Shown here: piece after piece, positions 55,365 to 63,927 of the stretch
How the letters are laid out: each line of letters begins with the position of its first letter
Position numbering within the stretch: the first letter of the stretch is position 1
Assembly: GCA_016000265.1 (NCBI GenBank)
Contig: JAECRL010000008.1
Location: 106,526 to 170,525, forward strand
From: Burkholderiales bacterium
GTDB lineage: Bacteria > Pseudomonadota > Gammaproteobacteria > Burkholderiales > Burkholderiaceae_C
DNA: 64,000 bases
Direction of reading: 5' to 3'
Made by a program: the position numbers and the translations under genes
Notes under the pieces: generated by a model
The model's input: the letters and a program-made list of their open reading frames with translations, nothing else
Told to the model about the DNA's origin: nothing
Databases searched by the model: none

Positions 55365-58346
55365 TTAACGCGACATGAGCGCCACGTTGCCCCCTGCGGC
55401 CGTGGTGTTGATGGTCAGCGCCTGCTCCACGCAAAAGCGCTGCAGGTAATGGGGCCCGCCGGCTTTCGGCCCGGTCCCGCTGAGGCCTTCGCCGCCAAAG
55501 GGCTGCAGCCCCACCACCGCACCCACCATGTTGCGGTTGACGTAGACGTTGCCCACGCGGGCGCGCGCCGCGAGGGCCTGTGCTCGGCTGTCGATGCGCG
55601 TCTGGATGCCCAGCGTCAACCCGAAGCCCAGCGCGTTGATCTGGTCGATCACCCTCATGGGATCCCCCGACCAGCGCACCACCTGCAGCACCGGCGCGAA
55701 AACCTCCTGGTCCACTTGCGCGACCTCATCGACCTCGAAGGCCTGGGGCGCGAGCAGGTTCGCCACCGGCGCTCCTGAGGGATCGGGCGCGAGCGGGGGC
55801 CACAGCGCGCGGCCCCGCTGCCGCAAGGCGACCAGCTGCCGCGTGACCCGCGCGTGCGCCTCGGCGTCGATCAGCGGCCCGATGTCGGTGTCGATGCGGC
55901 TGGGCTCGCCCACGCGCAACTCCCGCACGGCCCCGGCGATCATGGCCAAGGTGGCCTCGGCGATGTCCTCGTGCAGGCACAGCAGGCGCAGTGCCGAGCA
56001 GCGTTGTCCGGCCGAGCGGAAGGCGCTTTGCAGCACCGCGTCGCACACCTGCTCGGGCAGGGCGCTGGGGTCGACCAGCATGGCGTTGATGCCGCCGGTC
56101 TCGGCGATCAGGGGCACGATGGGGCCGTCCTGCGCGGCCAGTGAGCGGTGGATCTGCCGGGCCACCGCCGTCGACCCCGTGAAGGCCACGCCGGCCACGC
56201 CCGCCTCGGACACCAGCGCCGCGCCCACCGTCTCGCCCGCCCCGTGCAGCACCTGCAGCACCTCGGCTGGCACGCCCACTTCGTGCAGCAACGCCACGGC
56301 GGCCTGGGCCACCCCGGGGGTTTGCTCGGCCGGCTTGGCCAGCACGGTGTTGCCCGTGACCAGGGCGGCGCTCACCTGGCCGATGAAGATGGCCAGCGGG
56401 AAGTTCCAAGGGCTGATGCACACCCAGGCCCCGCGCCCTTTCAACGTCAGCGTGTTGAGCTCCCCGGTCACGCCCGGTCCGGACGTCGGCAGGGGCTGCG
56501 GGGCCATGATGCGCTCGGCCTCGGCGGCGTTGTGGCGCAGGAAGTCGATGGCCTCCCGCACCTCCGCCACGGCGTCGGGCCAGGTCTTGCGGCCCTCGGC
56601 CACCAGCAGGGCGCCGAATTCAGGCAGGCGCGCCTGCAGCCGCTCGGCGGCCGCGCGCAGCAGCTGCGCGCGGTGTCCCACCGGCGTCTGCCTCCAGGCC
56701 GGCGCGGCAGCCAGGCTGCGTCGAACGGCGACGGGCACGTCGCTCAGGCCGGCTTCGGGCACCCAGGGCACGCGCACCGACTGCCAGGCCTGCATGAGCG
56801 TGGCCAGGTCCTCGCCGATGCTCGCATCCAGCCCCTGGCTGTTGCGCCGCGTCGGCCCGAACAGCGCCTCGGGCAGCGGCACGCCCGAGCCGGGGTGCAG
56901 CGCCAGCGGTGAGGCCAGCAACTCGGCCAGGGCGACGCCCGGGTCGGCCAGCTGGTGCACGAACGACGAGTTCGCGCCGTTCTCCAGCAGCCGCCTCACC
57001 AGGTAGGCCAGCAGGTCGCGGTGCGGCCCCACGGGCGCGTACACGCGGCAGCGGATCAAGGGCTCCTGCAGCACCTCCCGGTAGAGCGACTCGCCCATGC
57101 CGTGCAGGCGCTGCAGCTCGAAGCGGGCCCCGTGCGCCTGCGACATCTGCAACAAGGCTGCGATCGTGGCGGCGTTGTGCGTGGCGAACTGGGGGTAGAT
57201 GGCATCGGGGGCGGCCAGCATCGCGCGGGCGCAGGCCAGGTAGCTGATGTCGGTGTGGGCCTTGTGCGTGAACACGGGGTGATGGGGCAGCCCGGCTTCT
57301 TGCGCGCGCTTGACCTCGGCGTCCCAGTAGGCGCCTTTGACCAGTCGGCACATCAGCTTGACGCCGTGGTGGCGCGCCAGGCGGATGACCTCTTCGACCA
57401 GCTCCAGCGCGCGGCCCTGGTAGGCCTGCAGGGCCAGGCCGAAGCCTTGCCAGTGCGGGTGCTCGGCGGCGATGCGCGCCATCAGCACCTCGACGACGTC
57501 GAGCGACAGCTCCAGGCGGTCCACCTCCTCGGCGTCGAGCGTGAGGTTCAGGTCGGCCTGGGCGGCGCGCTGACACAGGCCCCACACGCGGGGCACGAGC
57601 TCCTGGAGCACCCGCTCGCGCTGGCTGGCCTCGTGGCGCGGGTGCAAGGCACTGAGCTTGATGGACAGTCCGTCGGCCAGGGCCGGGGTGTGGGCTTGCC
57701 TTTGCTCGGCGGCGATGCGATCAAGCGCATGCTCGTAGGCGCGCAGGTGACGCAGCGCGTCGGCCTCGGTGCGCGCGCCTTCGCCCAGCATGTCGAAGCT
57801 GAAGCGCACGTGGGGCTGCTCGGCGTGGGCCTCTCTCGCGCGCGACAGGGCGGCTTCGATGTCCTCGCCCAGCACGAACTGCTGACCCAGCAACTGCACG
57901 GCGCGCACGGCGGCCTTGACCACGGCCTGGGCGCCCAGGCGGCTGATCAGGCCCGGCTCCTCGTCCTCGGAGGCGGGCAGGCAGCGCCGCGACAGCGCCA
58001 GCGTCGCGTGCACCAGCCGGCCCACGGCCGAGTCGGTCTGGCCTGCGAAATCGGCGCGGCCCAGCTGGTCGGCGGTCAGGGCGATGGCGGTGTCGGCATC
58101 GGGCACGCGCAGCAGCGCCTCGGCCAGGCGCATGAGGGCCAGGCCCTCCTGGCTGGAGATCGGGAATTCCTGGAGCAGCGACTCCAGCGCCCAGAACGGC
58201 GCGGGTCGCGCCCGCACGGCCGCCACCCAGGGCGTGGCCTGTGCCACCACGCGCCCCCAGTCCAGCGCCCCCGCCAGGCTTCGCAGCCGGTGCTCGACGA
58301 GTTGGGCTTCGGGGCGGCAGGGGTGAGGCAGGCGGGAGGTCGTCAT
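55365..58346 (-). CDS. putA: bifunctional proline dehydrogenase/P5C dehydrogenase
   Basis: A 993-residue PutA that oxidises proline to glutamate. The flavin proline dehydrogenase barrel covers about residues 60-430 (LNLTLDAEEVDRLELS, LMCRLVKGAYWDAEVKRAQ, YAPVGPHRDLLAYLVRRLLENGANSSFV). The aldehyde dehydrogenase half follows with FTGSTAVARQIH, LIAETGGINAM and catalytic Cys783 in SAGQRCSALR. There is no N-terminal ribbon-helix-helix domain, so it is the non-DNA-binding short PutA. The start overlaps the arginase stop (ATGA). The last gene of the arginine operon. Confidence 0.95.
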   Translation of the reverse strand: MTTSRLPHPCRPEAQLVEHRLRSLAGALDWGRVVAQATPWVAAVRARPAPFWALESLLQEFPISSQEGLALMRLAEALLRVPDADTAIALTADQLGRADFAGQTDSAVGRLVHATLALSRRCLPASEDEEPGLISRLGAQAVVKAAVRAVQLLGQQFVLGEDIEAALSRAREAHAEQPHVRFSFDMLGEGARTEADALRHLRAYEHALDRIAAEQRQAHTPALADGLSIKLSALHPRHEASQRERVLQELVPRVWGLCQRAAQADLNLTLDAEEVDRLELSLDVVEVLMARIAAEHPHWQGFGLALQAYQGRALELVEEVIRLARHHGVKLMCRLVKGAYWDAEVKRAQEAGLPHHPVFTHKAHTDISYLACARAMLAAPDAIYPQFATHNAATIAALLQMSQAHGARFELQRLHGMGESLYREVLQEPLIRCRVYAPVGPHRDLLAYLVRRLLENGANSSFVHQLADPGVALAELLASPLALHPGSGVPLPEALFGPTRRNSQGLDASIGEDLATLMQAWQSVRVPWVPEAGLSDVPVAVRRSLAAAPAWRQTPVGHRAQLLRAAAERLQARLPEFGALLVAEGRKTWPDAVAEVREAIDFLRHNAAEAERIMAPQPLPTSGPGVTGELNTLTLKGRGAWVCISPWNFPLAIFIGQVSAALVTGNTVLAKPAEQTPGVAQAAVALLHEVGVPAEVLQVLHGAGETVGAALVSEAGVAGVAFTGSTAVARQIHRSLAAQDGPIVPLIAETGGINAMLVDPSALPEQVCDAVLQSAFRSAGQRCSALRLLCLHEDIAEATLAMIAGAVRELRVGEPSRIDTDIGPLIDAEAHARVTRQLVALRQRGRALWPPLAPDPSGAPVANLLAPQAFEVDEVAQVDQEVFAPVLQVVRWSGDPMRVIDQINALGFGLTLGIQTRIDSRAQALAARARVGNVYVNRNMVGAVVGLQPFGGEGLSGTGPKAGGPHYLQRFCVEQALTINTTAAGGNVALMSR

Positions 58347-59278
58347 GGCGTGGGGCTCGCTCGCATCAAGGTGGTCTTGCCGAACAGGCTTTCGATGAGG
58401 TCCACGGCCAGCTCGGCGGTCTGGTTGCGCACGTCCAGGGCCGGGTTGAGCTCGACCACGTCGAGCGAGCCCAGCAGGCCGGTGTCGGCGATCATCTCCA
58501 TGCACAGCTGCGCTTCGCGGTAGGTGGGCCCGCCTCGCACGGTGGTGCCCACGCCGGGGGCGATGTCGGGGTCGAGGAAGTCGACGTCCAGGCTGACGTG
58601 CAGGTGCGTGTGCTCGTCCAGCCCCAGCAGGGCTTGCTCCATGGTCTGGCGCATGCCGTGCTCGTCGATGTGGCGCATGTCGAAGACCTCGATGCCCAGG
58701 GCGTGCACCAGTCGCTTTTCGCCCTCGTCGACGCTGCGGATGCCGACCTGGCGGAGGTCCGAGGGATGCAGGGCCGGGTGATGGCCCCCCATGTTCGTCA
58801 GGGCCTGAGGGCCGTGTCCGCACAGGCAGGCCACGGGCATGCCGTGCAGGTTGCCCGTGGGCGTGAGCGTGGCGGTGTTGAAGTCGGCGTGGGCGTCCAG
58901 CCAGAGCACGCGCAGGCGCCGGTGTGTGGCCCGGCAGTGGCGCGCCACGGCGCTGATCGAGCCGACGGCCAGGCAGTGGTCGCCACCCAGCAAGATGGGC
59001 AACTGATGGCTTTGCAGCGCGGCCCACACCGCCGCGTGCACGCGCTCGTTCCAGGTGGTGACCTCGCTCAGGTGGCGCCAACCGTCGACGGCCGCCTGCC
59101 AGGGGTTGTCCGGGCCGTGAAGGTCGCCCTGATCGTGCACGCGCAGGCCACGTTGGGTGAGGGCCTGCGACAGCCCGGCCACGCGAAGGGCGCCGGGCCC
59201 CATGCGCGAGCCGATGCGGCTGGCGCCGATGTCGGTGGGCACGCCGATCAGGCTGACGTCACGCGGTGCGGCGTTCAT
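58343..59278 (-). CDS. rocF: arginase
   Basis: A 311-residue ureohydrolase that splits arginine to ornithine and urea. The binuclear manganese motifs are complete: GGDHCLAVGS, DAHADFNT and SLDVDFLDPDIAPG. The start VSLIGVPTDIGASRIGSRMGPGALR is characteristic of arginase. Its ATG overlaps the ornithine cyclodeaminase stop and its stop overlaps putA, giving strict coupling. The urea it makes can feed the urease encoded in this window. Confidence 0.95.
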   Translation of the reverse strand: MNAAPRDVSLIGVPTDIGASRIGSRMGPGALRVAGLSQALTQRGLRVHDQGDLHGPDNPWQAAVDGWRHLSEVTTWNERVHAAVWAALQSHQLPILLGGDHCLAVGSISAVARHCRATHRRLRVLWLDAHADFNTATLTPTGNLHGMPVACLCGHGPQALTNMGGHHPALHPSDLRQVGIRSVDEGEKRLVHALGIEVFDMRHIDEHGMRQTMEQALLGLDEHTHLHVSLDVDFLDPDIAPGVGTTVRGGPTYREAQLCMEMIADTGLLGSLDVVELNPALDVRNQTAELAVDLIESLFGKTTLMRASPTP

Positions 59279-60363
59279 GCGGCTTGCCGCTGGCGGCGCG
59301 GCGCGAGGGGGTTGAGCATGGCGAACAGGTCCTTTGGGTGGTCCAACTCGGGGATGAGGGACAGGGTCCGCGTCAGCCCCAGCTCGTCGGCACAGTCTCG
59401 CATGAAGCTCAGCGCCGAGAAGTCCTCCAGCGCGAACCCCACCGAGTCGAAGACGGTGACGTCGCTCGCGCTCAGCCGCCCGCTGGCCTGGCCGCACAGC
59501 ACGCGCCACAACTCGGTCACGGGGAAGTCGGGCGGCATCTGCTGCAAGTCGCCCTCCAGGCGCGTTTGCGGCTCGAACTCCACGAACACGCGCGCGGCCT
59601 GCAGCACACCGGGCGCCAGCTCGGTCTTGCCGGGGCAGTCGCCGCCCACCGCGTTGAGGTGCATGCCGGGCGCGAGCAGGTCGGCCGTGACGATGGTGGC
59701 GCAGGCCTTGTCGGCCGTCAGCGTGGTGACGATGTCGGCGCCTTGCACGGCGTGTGCGGCGCTGTGGCAGCGCTCCACCTTCAGTGAACCGGGGGGCCGT
59801 TGAAGCGCCAGGTGGCTGGCCAGCTTGTGCGTGGCGTCGGCGTCGATGTCGAACAGGCGCACGGTGTCGATGCCCAGGAGGTGGTGAAAGGCCAGGCACT
59901 GAAACTCGCTTTGCGCGCCGTTGCCGATGACGGCCATGACGCGGCTGCCTGGGCGGGCCAGCGCCCGAGCGGCCACCACCGAGGTCGCGGCGGTGCGCAA
60001 GGCCGTGGTCAGCGTCAGCTCCGACAGCAGCAAGGGCAGGCCGGTGGCGACCTCGGCCAGCAGCCCGAAGGCCATGACGGTGGGCAGGCTGTGCTGGCCG
60101 TTGCCAGGGTGGCCGTTGACGTACTTGAAGCTGTAGTGGCGGCCGTCCGAGATGGGCATGAGTTCGATGACGCCCACCTCGGAGTGGCTGGCCACGCGCG
60201 CGCTGGCGTCGAACATCGGCCAGCGGCGGAAGTCGCGCTCGATGGCGTCGGCCAGGCCTTGCAGACAGGGCACCAGCCCCTTGCGCTGGACGATGCCCAC
60301 GATGTCGTCGACGCTGAGGTAGCGGGTCGAGGTGCGGCGTGAGGGGAGGGTGGGGCGGTTCAT
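59275..60363 (-). CDS. ornithine cyclodeaminase
   Basis: A 362-residue mu-crystallin-family enzyme that converts ornithine to proline and ammonia using NAD. The NAD-binding part shows VMAVIGNGAQSEFQCLAFHHLLGI and VRLFDIDADA; the substrate part has HYSFKYVNGHPGN and GMHLNAVGGDCPGKTEL. ATG 60363 was chosen for its family-like RTSTRYLSVDDI start. First gene of the ocd-rocF-putA operon and divergent from an Lrp regulator across 125 bp. Confidence 0.93.
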   Translation of the reverse strand: MNRPTLPSRRTSTRYLSVDDIVGIVQRKGLVPCLQGLADAIERDFRRWPMFDASARVASHSEVGVIELMPISDGRHYSFKYVNGHPGNGQHSLPTVMAFGLLAEVATGLPLLLSELTLTTALRTAATSVVAARALARPGSRVMAVIGNGAQSEFQCLAFHHLLGIDTVRLFDIDADATHKLASHLALQRPPGSLKVERCHSAAHAVQGADIVTTLTADKACATIVTADLLAPGMHLNAVGGDCPGKTELAPGVLQAARVFVEFEPQTRLEGDLQQMPPDFPVTELWRVLCGQASGRLSASDVTVFDSVGFALEDFSALSFMRDCADELGLTRTLSLIPELDHPKDLFAMLNPLAPRRQRQAA

Positions 60364-60408
60364 GGCATCGGCCTCCTCGGGGACTGGGTTCAGTCTGTCA
60401 CGACCCGA

Positions 60409-60489
60409 CGCCAATGAAAATCGCCAACACTGCGCAGGATTCGCCAGGAAACTGCCACTTTGCAGGCCGCCTGTGACACATTGTGCAAA
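60409..60489. promoter_or_regulatory. repeat-rich divergent control region between ocd and lrp-like gene
   Basis: CGCCAA occurs at 60409 and 60422, and CGCCAG at 60442; on the lrp side TTTGCA (60459) and TGCAAA (60484) form an inverted repeat with a 19-bp spacer. Multiple phased half-sites are usual for Lrp/AsnC regulators, which bind as octamers. Confidence 0.45.
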
Positions 60490-60914
60490 TGGACAGCCTC
60501 GACCAGCAACTGCTCTCGCTGTTGCGCCAGGACGCGCGCCGCAACGTGGCGACGCTGGCGCACAAACTCGGTGTGTCGCGGGGCACCGTCACCAACCGCA
60601 TCAAGCGCCTGGAGGACCAGGGCGTGATCGTGGGCTACACCGTGCGCCTGCGCCCCGATGCCCAACCCGAGCTGATCCGGGCGTGGATGAGCATCGCCGT
60701 GGAGGGCAACCGCGCGCGCGAGGTGATTTCGGCCTTGTTGGGGGAGCCGGGGGTGGCGTCGCTGCACGACACCAACGGGCGCTGGGACCTGCTGGCCGAA
60801 CTGCAGGTGGCGCACCTGGGCGAGCTCTCGCAGGTGCTGGAGCGCATCCGGCTGATCCGCGGCATCAGCCACACCGAAACCAGCCTGCACCTTCAGACCC
60901 ACCGGGTCGCTTGA
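60489..60914 (+). CDS. Lrp/AsnC-family transcriptional regulator
   Basis: A 141-residue regulator. Residues 1-60 are the AsnC HTH (SLDQQLLSLLRQDARRNVATLAHKLGVSRGTVTNRIKRLEDQGVIVGY); the rest is the RAM ligand-binding domain. A GTG two codons upstream is an alternative start. Divergence from ocd-rocF-putA makes arginine, ornithine or proline the likely effector, by analogy with family members. Confidence 0.9.
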   Translation: MDSLDQQLLSLLRQDARRNVATLAHKLGVSRGTVTNRIKRLEDQGVIVGYTVRLRPDAQPELIRAWMSIAVEGNRAREVISALLGEPGVASLHDTNGRWDLLAELQVAHLGELSQVLERIRLIRGISHTETSLHLQTHRVA

Positions 60915-60940
60915 TCCGTGGCGGGCCTGCGCCGCAGCTT

Positions 60941-62053
60941 TCAGGCAAACGACAGGCACACGCGGTTGCGCCCCTCCGCCTTGGCCCGGTAGAGGGCCTG
61001 GTCGGCCAGGGCGATCAGGTGGTCGGGCGGCATGCGCGCGTCTTGTGAGCACGCCAGCCCCACCGACAAGGTCACGCCGAAGCCGCGCCCGTTGGCATGC
61101 CAGCGCTGCTCGGCGATGCGCTGGCGGCATTGTTCGGCGCGCTGCAGCGCGGCGTCGAGCTCGACCCCTGGCAGCACCAGCAGGAACTCCTCGCCGCCAT
61201 AGCGGCAGCAGATGTCGCTGGAGCGCATGCTCTGCAGCAACAGCAGGGACACCTGCCGCAGCACCTCGTCGCCCGCAGAGTGGCCGTGCTGGTCGTTGAT
61301 CAGCTTGAAGTGATCCAGGTCGATGATCACGATGCTCAGGGCCACGCCGTCGCGTGCGCAGCGGTCGAACTCGCGCCCCAGCGAGTCGGCCAGGTAGCGG
61401 CGGTTGTACAGACCGGTCAACGGGTCTCGGTTGGCCTGCTCGGTCAGCTGCGCCTGCAGCGACTGGATGTCCTCAAGCTGCTGCTGCAGGGCGGCCTCGC
61501 TTTGGCGCAGCTTCAGCCGGGTGTCGCTGAGCATCACGGTGCGGCTGTGTGCGCTGCGGGCAAACACGATCAGGTAGGCCGACAGGCAGACCATGCACAT
61601 CAAGGTCACGACCAGGGAGGTGTCCGGCTGGAAGCGCGTTGGCGCCGACACCACCGCGCAGGCCAGGCCACCTGCGCAGGCCGCCAGAACCGCCTGCAGC
61701 ACGCCCTTGCTGGCCCGAAAGGCCGCCATGTTGACGCAGCCACAGGCCACCAACGTGTACGAGATCCACAGCGGGGCGCCCAGGGCCACCACCCACGCAC
61801 CGAAGCAGACGTTGTCCAGCAGCAGGTTCTGGATCTCGGCTTCGAGCTGGTCCTTCTTCGTGCGCGCGCGCAGGCACAACAGGTGCGGGTAGACCAGGAA
61901 CTGCGCCGCCGCCAGGACCCAGGGCATCGGCCCCAGGCCCCGCTCCCAGAAGTGGACGCCGAGGATGGCGAAGACGAACACAAAGGAGCCAGCGCGGTTG
62001 CGATGGTTCATGCGGACGACCCAGTGAGGGCGTGCCGCAGTCAGGCAGTTCAT
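60941..62053 (-). CDS. MASE2-GGDEF diguanylate cyclase
   Basis: A 370-residue cyclase. The N-terminal half has about five membrane helices with a MASE2-like pattern (WVLAAAQFLVYPHLLCLRARTKKDQLEAEIQNLLLDNV), as in AdrA. A short coiled coil (LRQSEAALQQQLEDIQSLQAQL) joins it to GGDEF: NRDPLTGLYNRRYLADSL, IDLDHFKLINDQHGHSAGDE and active site CRYGGEEF with I-site RSSD. It should be catalytically active. The start at 62053 is uncertain; ATGs at 62071 and 62011 are possible. Confidence 0.92.
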   Translation of the reverse strand: MNCLTAARPHWVVRMNHRNRAGSFVFVFAILGVHFWERGLGPMPWVLAAAQFLVYPHLLCLRARTKKDQLEAEIQNLLLDNVCFGAWVVALGAPLWISYTLVACGCVNMAAFRASKGVLQAVLAACAGGLACAVVSAPTRFQPDTSLVVTLMCMVCLSAYLIVFARSAHSRTVMLSDTRLKLRQSEAALQQQLEDIQSLQAQLTEQANRDPLTGLYNRRYLADSLGREFDRCARDGVALSIVIIDLDHFKLINDQHGHSAGDEVLRQVSLLLLQSMRSSDICCRYGGEEFLLVLPGVELDAALQRAEQCRQRIAEQRWHANGRGFGVTLSVGLACSQDARMPPDHLIALADQALYRAKAEGRNRVCLSFA

Positions 62054-62181
62054 GGGGTTCAACCGGTTCAACCGGGGTGAGACAACCCGTGTTGAATCGG
62101 TTGCGCGCCGCCGATCTTGAGGGGGCCGCGAAAGAAAGGGGCGCTGCCGTAGACTGCGCCCATCGCTTCATCGACCCGGCC

Positions 62182-62409
62182 ATGCACCCCGACGACCTGC
62201 ACAAACTGGTGACCCAGACCATGCCATTTGGCAAGCACAAGGGCTGTTTGCTGGCCGACCTCCCGGGCAATTACCTCAACTGGTTCGCCCGCGAAGGTTT
62301 CCCCAAGGGCGAGATGGGGCGCTTGCTCGCCTTGATGCACGAAATCGATCACAACGGCCTGAGCGACCTGCTCAAGCCCTTGAGGAGCGGCTCGCGCGCG
62401 TTGCGCTGA
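62182..62409 (+). CDS. DUF3820 family protein
   Basis: A 75-residue protein. The words TMPFGKHKGCLLADLPGNYLNWFAREGFPKGEMGRLL match DUF3820, small proteins of unknown role sometimes named putative quorum-sensing-regulated factors. The ATG at 62182 gives the family length; a longer in-frame extension upstream is unlike the family. It is divergent from the cyclase gene. Confidence 0.87.
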   Translation: MHPDDLHKLVTQTMPFGKHKGCLLADLPGNYLNWFAREGFPKGEMGRLLALMHEIDHNGLSDLLKPLRSGSRALR

Positions 62410-62439
62410 GCCGCTCCACCGCGATGCCTCATCAACGCC

Positions 62440-62748
62440 TCAACGTGCCTGGGCCAGCTTGATGCGGCTGACTTCCTGCTGGAAGGCCACGCCTTCGCGC
62501 AACTTGCGGTACTCGGCCTGGGCGGCTGCGTAGGCCTCGGGCATCAACAGTTGGATTTCGGGGTCCTGGAAGCGATCCAGCCCGGCTCGCTTGGCCAGCG
62601 CGGCGTCGGCCAGCACCTCTTCGCGGCTGAGGGGCCTGGGGCTTTCGGTGCTGGACTGGGCCCAGGCCGGCGTGCTCATCAGCGAGGCAACCAAGGCGGT
62701 GGCCAACACGATGCTCAGGAAGCGGGCGTGGCGCGGGGGGGTGTTCAT
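62440..62748 (-). CDS. small secreted protein, DUF4148-like
   Basis: A 102-residue exported protein. Residues 1-30 form a signal peptide ending PAWAQS. The mature part SREEVLADAALAKRAGLDRF ... YAAAQAEYRKLREG resembles DUF4148-type small secreted proteins of Burkholderiales, but the match is from memory and tentative. Divergent from a LysR gene across 109 bp with a symmetric operator-like site. Confidence 0.68.
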   Translation of the reverse strand: MNTPPRHARFLSIVLATALVASLMSTPAWAQSSTESPRPLSREEVLADAALAKRAGLDRFQDPEIQLLMPEAYAAAQAEYRKLREGVAFQQEVSRIKLAQAR

Positions 62749-62821
62749 GATCTAGCCTTTCGATCTCGGGGTTGCGGAGGAGGCGATTTCCGGTCGCCAT
62801 GGGTGCAGTCTGGGTTTTCCC

Positions 62822-62855
62822 TTAAGATGAAGCAAATCGATTGAAAACATCTGAA
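62822..62855. promoter_or_regulatory. nested 34-bp dyad before the LysR gene
   Basis: TTAAGATG (62822-62829) and CATCTGAA (62848-62855) are complementary at seven of eight positions and share an exact centre with the palindrome AATCGATT (62835-62842). The site ends 2 bp before the LysR ATG and lies in the divergent gap, as expected for a LysR operator. Confidence 0.62.
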
Positions 62856-62857
62856 AC

Positions 62858-63823
62858 ATGAATGGAATCGATGTTCGTCACGCCGACTTCCGGCGCATCG
62901 ACCTCAACCTGCTGGTCGCCCTGGACGCCCTGTTGTCCGAGCGCCAGGTGAGCCGGGCCGCCGAGCGCCTCTTCATCGGCCAGCCCGCCATGAGCCACGC
63001 CCTGGCGCGCTTGCGCGAACTCTTCGGTGACGAGCTGCTGGTGCGAACAGGCCGCCAGATGGCCCTGACCGACCTGGCCACCCACCTGGCTCCCCGTGTG
63101 CGGGCCTGGCTCACCGAGGGCGCCGCCCTGGTGCTCAAGGAGCCCCCCTTCGAGCCGGCGCAGGCCCAGGGCCTGGTGCGCATGAGCATCCCCGACGGCC
63201 TGGAGGCCCTGATCCTGCCGCCGCTGCTGGCCCGCCTGAGGGCCGAGTCACCTGGCATCCGCCTGCGGGTTCAGCTCATCGAGGTCGATCGCCTGCTCGA
63301 CGCCCTGGACGCCGACGAGGTCGACATCGTGGTGGTGGGCGTGCCCGTGCCCCAGCGCAACTGGCATGAGCGCAGCACCTTGCTGACGGCGACCCTGCAA
63401 TGCGTGCACTCGCGCTTGCACCCGTCTCTGAGCGGGCTGAACCAGGGGCCGCTGACCTTGCACAAGCTCGCGAAGCTGGACCACGTGGTCAGCAGCTACC
63501 GCGGCGAGGCGGTGACGGTGGTCGATGCGGCTTTCGCCGCAGAGGGCCTGCAGCGCAACGTGGTGGCCGCGGTGGCCGGCGTCGGCTCGACCGTGCGCAT
63601 CTTGCGCAGCGCGCCGCTGGTGTCCATCCAGGTGGTGCTGGACGGGGTGATGGCGCTGCCGGACGACCTCGTGGTGACGCCCGTGAAAACACGCGAGCCC
63701 CTTCGCATGGCCGTGGACATGCTGTGGCATCGGCGGCACGGCCAGCAGGGCTTGCATCGGCACGTGCGGGAATGCATCCGTGAGATCGCCGCGCCGCTGA
63801 CGGACGTGGCTGGCGGGGCTTGA
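62858..63823 (+). CDS. LysR-family transcriptional regulator
   Basis: A 321-residue LysR regulator of the NodD/LinR-like branch. The HTH is RRIDLNLLVALDALLSERQVSRAAERLFIGQPAMSHALARL, followed by a standard effector domain (QGLVRMSIPDGLEALILPPLLARLRAE). It is divergent from the small secreted-protein gene and is probably its regulator. Effector unknown. Confidence 0.9.
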   Translation: MNGIDVRHADFRRIDLNLLVALDALLSERQVSRAAERLFIGQPAMSHALARLRELFGDELLVRTGRQMALTDLATHLAPRVRAWLTEGAALVLKEPPFEPAQAQGLVRMSIPDGLEALILPPLLARLRAESPGIRLRVQLIEVDRLLDALDADEVDIVVVGVPVPQRNWHERSTLLTATLQCVHSRLHPSLSGLNQGPLTLHKLAKLDHVVSSYRGEAVTVVDAAFAAEGLQRNVVAAVAGVGSTVRILRSAPLVSIQVVLDGVMALPDDLVVTPVKTREPLRMAVDMLWHRRHGQQGLHRHVRECIREIAAPLTDVAGGA

Positions 63824-63873
63824 GCAAGGGGCCGCGTCTCTTAAAACCGCCTCATGACCCCGCAAAGCAAAAA

Positions 63874-63894
63874 GCCACCGCGTGGGTGGCTTTT
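63874..63894. terminator. bidirectional terminator
   Basis: GCCACC-gcgtg-GGTGGC is flanked by AAAAA on the left and TTTT on the right, so it can end both the LysR transcript and, in reverse, the tRNA-Asn transcript. Confidence 0.8.
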
Positions 63895-63897
63895 GCT

Positions 63898-63927
63898 GCC
63901 AAGCGCTTGTCACGCTTGGGCTTTTTT
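63898..63927. terminator. second terminator hairpin next to tRNA-Asn
   Basis: CCAAGCG and CGCTTGG form a 7-bp stem around a 7-nt loop, followed by six Ts (63922-63927) on the plus strand. It abuts the tRNA 3' end and mainly serves the plus-strand LysR transcript as a backup. Confidence 0.65.

Noticed and set aside
62051..62085. Two GGTTCAACC repeats upstream of the MASE2 cyclase
   Set aside because: Only two short copies, overlapping possible start codons; too little to call an operator.
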